NCBI GenBank assembly: GCA_973895155.1
Contig: OZ316896.1
Location: 20,832,001 to 20,896,000, forward strand
Source of the DNA: Marsupella aquatica
Lineage: Eukaryota; Marchantiophyta
Length of the DNA: 64,000 nt
Direction of reading: 5' to 3'
The position numbers and the translations under genes were made by a program. Below the pieces are notes generated by a model. The model saw only the letters and a list, made by a program, of their open reading frames with translations. It did not search any database and was not told the origin of the DNA. This document shows, in pieces, positions 58,801 to 64,000 of the stretch. Every line of letters begins with the position of its first letter. Positions within the stretch are counted from its first letter, which is position 1.

Positions 58801-60317
58801 CGTTGCGGTAGATTTGGAGTTTGAAGAGAGAGGCTCATTTGATTGATTGCATGTTCTTGCTTTCTCGGCTTCTGTGGTAAACCCCAGGGAGGTCGAGAAG
58901 TTGTCTATCTCATTCTGAGGTTGCTCGTCCGTGTAACATGAATGGTTCATTTAATGGTAAGTAACTGTTTCGTACCCTGTTTTCTGTGAAGGTGGGCTCA
59001 TATGTTCCAGCTTCATCTGCAAAGCTCCATGTCTTTGATTCTGTTCAGACTCGCATGGGTGCATCTGACAGTCTGCATAAAGGGTCAAGCACTTTCTTTG
59101 AGGAGCTTAGTGAAACCTCTACCATATTGAGAACTGCAACCTCTCGGTCGTTGGTTATATTGGATGAGCTGGGCCGAGGGACAAGCACCCATGATGGAGT
59201 AGCAATAGCATATGCTACGCTGCACCATTTACTGAAGGAGACGAGGTGTCTGACTCTCTTTGTTACTCATTATCCTAAGATTTCTGAGCTGATGGATGAG
59301 TTCCCAGGAGAGGTGAACTCCTATTATGTGTCTTACATGGCACATGAATCAGGGGCAGCGAAGGAATTGACACTAGACTCTAGCCAAGGTGGCAATGAGA
59401 TATCCGAGGACTCGCAGACCATCACATTCTTGTACAAGTTGGTGCCAGGAGTCGCAAGCAGAAGTTTTGGTCTGCATGTTGCTCGGCTTGCACAGGTCAG
59501 ACAAATTCCACCCCCAGTAGTTGTCTATCCCATATCTACATTACTTTTTGTTCCGGTTTGCCTTCATGGGGTATCCTTGTTGGGGTAAAGAGCACTGATA
59601 TTATTTGGTTAGGGACGGGACGCCATGCTTAAAATCGAGTCTTCAAGAAAGCTTGGACCTTGGGTCTAACCGTTGTGTTATTTTCTGAATCCTCAGATTC
59701 CTGAAGCGTGTGTGCTTCGCGCCGCCAGTATGGCAGCCAAGTTTGAGAAGGAAGTCAGCAACCGAGAGATTTTGGAGGTCACAAGTGACTGTGTTGAGGG
59801 GACCCGCAACATAATGACCTTGTCGGAGTGCAGAGAAAATGGCACTAGCAATTGTCTTGAGGACAAACCCAATAAAGGGATCTTGTTAGATAGTAGGGAT
59901 GCCAACAACTGCGTCGAGGTAGGACCCCACAATAGGATCGTGTTAAGTGACAAAGGTGCCCCTACCAAGAGTGGAGACGGTTTGGAAGAGTGTCGTTCTG
60001 TAGAGACCGAGGGCACAAACATAGCCCCTGACAGTAACCAAATAGTTCGTACTTCAATTGGAAATATTGTAGAGTTAAGTGCTGAGCCAACAAGTAGTAG
60101 CCTGGCAACCTTTTCAACAGATCGGCTTGAAGATGGAAGTCTTCCGGATGGTAGACATGTGTATACGACAGAAACTAGGAAGTTCACAGCTGAGTCTGAC
60201 CTTAGAGCGCTGTTTTTGTCCATGAAAGATGCCCTAGAACATCATAATGATCACGCAGAGTGTATTTCTTTGCTTATAGACATTCAGAAGCAGGTACGGG
60301 CGACAATCTACAGTTAA
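52883..60317 (+). pseudogene. MSH3: MSH3 (MutS homologue 3) mismatch-repair gene, 12 exons, with one in-frame stop and two frame breaks
   Basis: MSH3 pairs with MSH2 (MutS-beta) to recognise insertion/deletion loops in the nucleus. Exons: 52883-54330, 54671-54850, 55195-55359, 55618-55716, 55907-56158, 56557-56829, 57086-57217, 57634-57892, 58013-58084, 58622-58771, 58992-59495 and 59697-60317. All introns are GT-AG and coding junctions keep frame. The N terminus MKRQQVISRFFAPKE carries the PCNA-binding box of MSH3. The mismatch-binding domain (VGYRYRFFGDDAETAGR...), TRIFHRTA, Walker A ([15 protein letters not shown]), TRMGASDS, Walker B ([16 protein letters not shown]) and VTHYP are present. 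Lesions: TAG at 53774-53776 where Leu is expected in the R-I-L-G-I motif; a frame break between about 54060 and 54160; and another at 57715 after YHPPE. The C-terminal exon is longer than in other plants. Either a recently disabled gene or consensus errors; splice sites and ATPase are intact. Confidence 0.9.
53774..53776 (+). other. MSH3: In-frame TAG in MSH3 domain I
   Basis: It follows the codons for DDAETAGRI and is followed in the same frame by codons for GIFPHYDHNFLTASIP. Both sides match the conserved mismatch-binding domain without a gap, so no intron can remove it. TTG to TAG would be a single change. Confidence 0.85.
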
Positions 60318-61686
60318 ATTTAAATTGCGGAGGTTTTGCTCCCCACCAATCTACAAAGAGAGCCGTCTGAAAAATTCCACTTAGAATTAGATGCGGTTAA
60401 ATTCCCGAAGTTCATCGATTACTGTACTTCGCAGCTTTGGGGCTTCAAATTGAAGGCTTCCAATGTACTTTAAAGTTGGGCACAATGAAAGACACTCAAA
60501 TTACATATCCCTTCAGCGACCTGTTGGCCGTCCCGTTTACAGCTGTAGCTGCTCATTCGATACCAATCTGAGCTCCCAATTCGAAATGATGAAACAAATC
60601 AGGTCGCCCAATAGAAAAACTAAGGAGTCTTGAAATATCACTCATCAGAAAATGAGGACCAATTGTAGGATACCGGGCACCAACCCATTAAACGGAGCCG
60701 AAGCACAAATTGGGAAAGAACCGTCGCTTGACTTACTACAGCGGAAAGAATTCATGATGGTGTGATGCAATAGACGTGCTCCGGAATATATGAAGCTGAC
60801 AAAATGACAGCCGCAGAGGTGCAGGGATTCCAACTCCGCCGAAATGTTCGTCACCGCATAGATACTTTGACTAAGCTAGTTCAGCGTGACGAGGCAATGG
60901 ATTATGCACAAATTTTGTAGATCGATTGGTGACTAGTTTCTGCGAAATAGCTGTGAGTACACCGAAGTGTGACTTGTTCATCATGGGATCAACTGTGAAA
61001 TCCTTTCTATATGGTGTACTTCAACTGATGTGTCGTCGAGTGCTCCGTTCCATTCTTTCAATGAGAAACACATTCAGTCTGGAGGCGCCTTGCAATCACA
61101 AAGTAGAGGGTGAAGTTCATTGATCAAGGGATACAACACAATACTGGAGATTGAAGTTATGTAGCGTCAAAAGAAGTTGAAGTATTTTCCATTTCTGATT
61201 GCAGTAAGGTATCGAGAGTCGTTCAAAAATATTTGACCGCCTCCCAAAATTGTTCCACTGCCATAGTCGTCCTTGTAACTCAAACTACAATGGATATATA
61301 ACAGCTATAGTCAGGATGCTGTTACCTCTGTACATTGCGACTGACAGAAAATTGTCGAAACTACCAATCGTCTAGAACTAAAAACTGCGTGTGCGCCAAG
61401 CTTAAGCCTAAAATAATTGAACCATGCCATTCAACTAGCCTTACACCGCGAGATATTCGCTGTAATGAATAGTGGGGAGCTAGCTAAGCCGAATTGAAGT
61501 TACATGAAGATAGTTGGCCCCGCTTCAACTGAATTGAAACGAAGAAGTGAACGCTGATCACAACTGCGCTCCATCCAGCAGTGAGAGCATCGATGAACTC
61601 AAATTAGATACCTTCTTTCTCTCAAGGTACCCGCCCTGTGGTCACAACCGATGGAGATGGTCTCGCTGATCGAATTCATTTCTCCC
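60318..61686. other. Intergenic region 3' of MSH3
   Basis: It probably contains the MSH3 3' untranslated region and the 3' end of the convergent small membrane-protein gene. No other gene or repeat is recognised. Confidence 0.5.
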
Positions 61687-62327
61687 CTACTTGTGCTTCT
61701 TTTTTTCAAGGAGCTCTTCGGTTGAGGCTCCGGCAGCAGCATTTCTATTAAGAGCACGAAATGTTGTTGACGGGGTGTGACGATCTGCAGTGTCGTCAAA
61801 ATTGCCAAGAAGTGAATCATTTGTACCGGGTTCTCGCTCGAGAGGTTGCTCCCCTGCGGAGTCGGAGAGTGGCGACGTCGCGTCAGAAGGAGGTTGTCTT
61901 TGTAAGGAACTCGTTCTCGCTGGAGTCGGCAGGTCCTCTTCGTTTCGAGCTTCGTTTCTGCTTTGGGGTTCGTGAAGATCTGGGTCAGCAGGATCAGGTT
62001 GTCTGAAACGGGGTCTGAAAACATCTGCTGCACACCCTGGTTCACCACAAGTATCGAAGATTACTTACGCGGATCGAGCTTGAGGCAACAGATCAGTAAT
62101 TACAAAACAAGATTTCCCGAAAAATCGACAAACCGCCACAAATGCATTTCATTGTGATCGTCGTTACCTCGATGTCTAAGCTCATGAATAAGAGACACGA
62201 CGTTAAGAAATACGCCTCCCACGAGCGGATAGACAGGACCATTATCTCCCGGGGAAAGCCTGATTCCGACAAGCACTATGCCGAAGAGTATAAGGAAAAT
62301 GATATAGTTCCGCATGATGTCCCACAT
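61687..62327 (-). CDS. Unrecognised single-pass membrane protein, two exons
   Basis: Exon 1 is 62327-62168 (ATG: MWDIMRNYIIFLILFG), with a G/GTAACG donor in phase 1. Exon 2 is 62024-61687, ending in TAG, with a GCAGCAG acceptor. The 165-residue product has an N-terminal hydrophobic segment (about residues 8-22, YIIFLILFGIVLVGI). A short lumenal or extracellular-like stretch RLSPGDNGPVYPLVGG and a second moderately hydrophobic segment (VFLNVVSLIHEL) follow. The tail is a hydrophilic, Pro/Asp/Glu/Arg-rich disordered region ending STEELLEKKKHK. The spliced frame of exon 2 is not its longest open frame; it is supported by its phase match and balanced composition. The tandem acceptor CAGCAG could add one Ala (NAGNAG splicing). 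No family is recognised. An upstream non-coding or coding exon cannot be excluded. Confidence 0.55.
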
Positions 62328-62869
62328 GATGGATTTCGCCGAGTATTCGATCTATTTTCTTTGATGAATCGATGTAAGTTGCTGGTACGCACGTCTAAGC
62401 CGAAAGCAAAGTGTGATGAATCTGAATGAGTGGATCTTTGGATGTTGCGACCATCAGCAAAGCTTCCTTAATATTAGTCCAATTCTGGTCACAGTTGTGG
62501 CCAGCTTGTGTTGTGCAGTAGTGTTCGCCAGCATCAACACAACGTTTCATCCGCGGGTCGGTTCTGAGAATACATTCGTTAATCACTTCGTCTCTATTCT
62601 AGTGACCAGTAAGCTTTGGTAGGGGTGTACCACTGGTAAACACTTCAGGCTCCCGCATCCAGACCACCGGCCGGCCGGATCGACAATCTCCTCATAGATA
62701 TCTTGTCCGAGTTCAATCTAAAGACCGCTAATATATAGTGCTCAGTCCTTTTGCGCGCATCTGTTCTTCAGGCTGTTGTGAGGTACGTTCCAATCATCAC
62801 TGCTAACTTGCAACGAGTAAGGAGATTGCACATGCGTTCAGGACGGTACAATTCAAGGCATCGATCTTT
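62328..62869. other. Upstream region of the small membrane-protein gene
   Basis: Likely promoter and leader; nothing specific is recognised. Confidence 0.4.
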
Positions 62870-63102
62870 ACGTTTCCCTTCTGAATTGCATTGAGCCGCG
62901 AGTGCGCGTTGCTATGACGGTTGATCGCCCGTTTCCCGTTTGAGTTGCATCGCGCGAGTGCGCATTGCTATGACGGTTGATCGCCCGTTTCCCGTTTGAG
63001 TTGCATCGAGTGCGCGTTGCGAAGACGGTTGATTGCCCGTTTCCCATTGAGTTGCATCAAGCCGCGCGTACGTGCGCGTTGCGATCACGGTTGATCGACG
63101 GG
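62870..63102. repeat. GC-rich minisatellite, four units of about 51-65 bp
   Basis: Units start CGTTTCCC(T/G/A)... near 62870, 62929, 62986 and 63037. Each contains GAGTTGCATC or a close variant, then a GAGTGCGCGTTGC box and ACGGTTGATCGCCCG. Confidence 0.88.
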
Positions 63103-63619
63103 CTTTGTAGCGAATGTTCGATCAGGCGCTAGAGTCTAAGACACTTTTGAACTATGAAGGTCAAGCTAGCTACCTCAGTCGAGTTTTGTGAGCTACAGGG
63201 AGAAACAGGAGATCATAATCTGAATTGCATCCTAGCACGTACATCTACGGCATCGGTAGTGTTGGTTGTAAGTGGTGACGATCGATGGCGATGGTGGCGG
63301 TAGCAAATGGTGCATGGATGGATTTGTCGAGGAATCAGAAGGTTGAGTTGATTGGCAATATCTCTTCAATATTGCTTGCTGCGTGGCTAAATTGAAAGGG
63401 AAGCAATTACGATGGCGGAAGCTAGGGGAGGCCCAGACGGAAGCAGATCGAACATGAGCAGTCTCTGAATTGGCTAATTGAAGCGGGGAAGAATCGGTCA
63501 GATCGAGTTTAGCAGGCATGGTTTGTACCAGGAGTATTAAGATTGTTTACAATACCCATTCCGTTGCAACATGATACTTACGCTGTAGAGAGACACACAA
63601 TCCTATTGTGTGTCACTTC
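63103..63619. other. Spacer, no gene supported
   Basis: The minus-strand frame 63232-63519 has biased composition and no motif; it is not called. Confidence 0.45.
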
Positions 63620-64000
63620 AGGATTGTGTGAAGTGACAAAGATGCCCCTACCAAAAGAGTGTAGCGGATTTCGACGAGTTTCGTACTGTAGAGAGTGAGG
63701 GACCAAAAATAGCTTCTGACAGAAACGAAATAGTTCTTAGTTCTATTGGAAATATTGTAGAGTGAATTGCTGAGCCAACAAGTAGTAGCCTAGCATCCTT
63801 TTCAACCGATAAGGTTGAAGATGGAAGCCTTCCGGATGGTGGGCATGTGTATAGGGACAGAAACTGCGAAGTTAATTTACAGCTGAGTCTGACCTTCGAG
63901 CGCTGTTTTTGTCCATGAAAGATGCCCTGGAACATCATAATGATCACGCAGAGTGTATTTCTTTGGTTATAGACATTCAAAAGCAGGTACGGGCGACAAT
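63620..64000 (+). pseudogene. Duplicated fragment of the last MSH3 exon, broken; continues past the window
   Basis: The sequence aligns with 59935-60309, from AGGATTGTGTGAAGTGAC to CAGGTACGGGCGACAAT at the window edge, with about one change in eight bases overall and long identical runs near the 3' end (TGATCACGCAGAGTGTATTTC). An in-frame TGA replaces TTA where the parent reads GNIVELS, and several indels shift the frame. The match passes the possible exon end (CAG/GTACGG), so it is a DNA duplication. Whether it is an isolated fragment or the start of a larger second copy cannot be seen. Confidence 0.9.

Noticed and set aside
59693-60223. 176-codon minus-strand ORF
   Set aside because: It is antisense to the last MSH3 exon; the plus strand carries the conserved protein.
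61599-62048. 149-codon minus-strand ORF read straight through
   Set aside because: A spliced frame joined to the hydrophobic exon at 62168 gives better composition and a phase-matched junction; the straight frame crosses a likely acceptor.

Overview
This window is nuclear DNA from a land plant. The evidence is a xyloglucan-type fucosyltransferase (GT37), a plant AN1-C2H2 stress-associated protein, a PRA1 protein, mitochondrial lipoylation genes of plant type, spliceosomal GT-AG introns, and abundant DNA-transposon and minisatellite debris. Compact introns and several intronless genes would suit a bryophyte or other early-diverging lineage, but the species cannot be fixed from sequence alone. 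No bacterial-style operons, rRNA or convincing tRNA genes were seen.

Layout. 1-1449: 3' part of an unrecognised Ser/Arg-rich disordered protein (+). 3.1-4.75 kb: a decayed copy of the SAP gene region. 4.87-5.55 kb: LIP2 octanoyltransferase (-). 5.8-6.4 kb: a three-copy tandem repeat. 7.4-10.3 kb: the intact two-exon SAP gene (-). 10.3-16.5 kb: gene-poor, with a minisatellite split in two blocks. 16.5-17.1 kb: PRA1 (+). 19.9-22.4 kb: LIP1 lipoyl synthase, four exons (-). 25.1-27.1 kb: intronless fucosyltransferase (-). 30.66-36.78 kb: a complete PIF/Harbinger-like transposon with terminal inverted repeats and a flanking TATTA duplication. It carries a Myb-like gene, a transposase with one nonsense codon, an OB-fold/RPA-like ORF and one unrecognised ORF. 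38.9-40.0 kb: a broken 3' fragment of the fucosyltransferase. 40-51 kb: gene-poor, with three copies of an hAT-like MITE, tandem repeats and a perfect palindrome. 51.6-52.0 kb: an 85-bp satellite ending just upstream of MSH3. 52.9-60.3 kb: a 12-exon MSH3 mismatch-repair gene with one in-frame stop and two frame breaks. 61.7-62.3 kb: a two-exon small membrane protein (-). 63.6-64.0 kb: a broken duplicate of the last MSH3 exon.

How the genes relate. LIP1 and LIP2 act in the same mitochondrial lipoylation pathway (octanoyl transfer, then sulfur insertion) and lie within 18 kb on one strand. The other intact genes (membrane traffic, cell wall, stress zinc finger) show no evident functional link. 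A repeated theme is a gene accompanied by a decayed partial copy: SAP, fucosyltransferase and MSH3 each have one in the window, all made at DNA level because introns or flanks are included. The least ordinary items are the four-ORF Harbinger-like element with an RPA-like passenger and the lesion pattern in MSH3.
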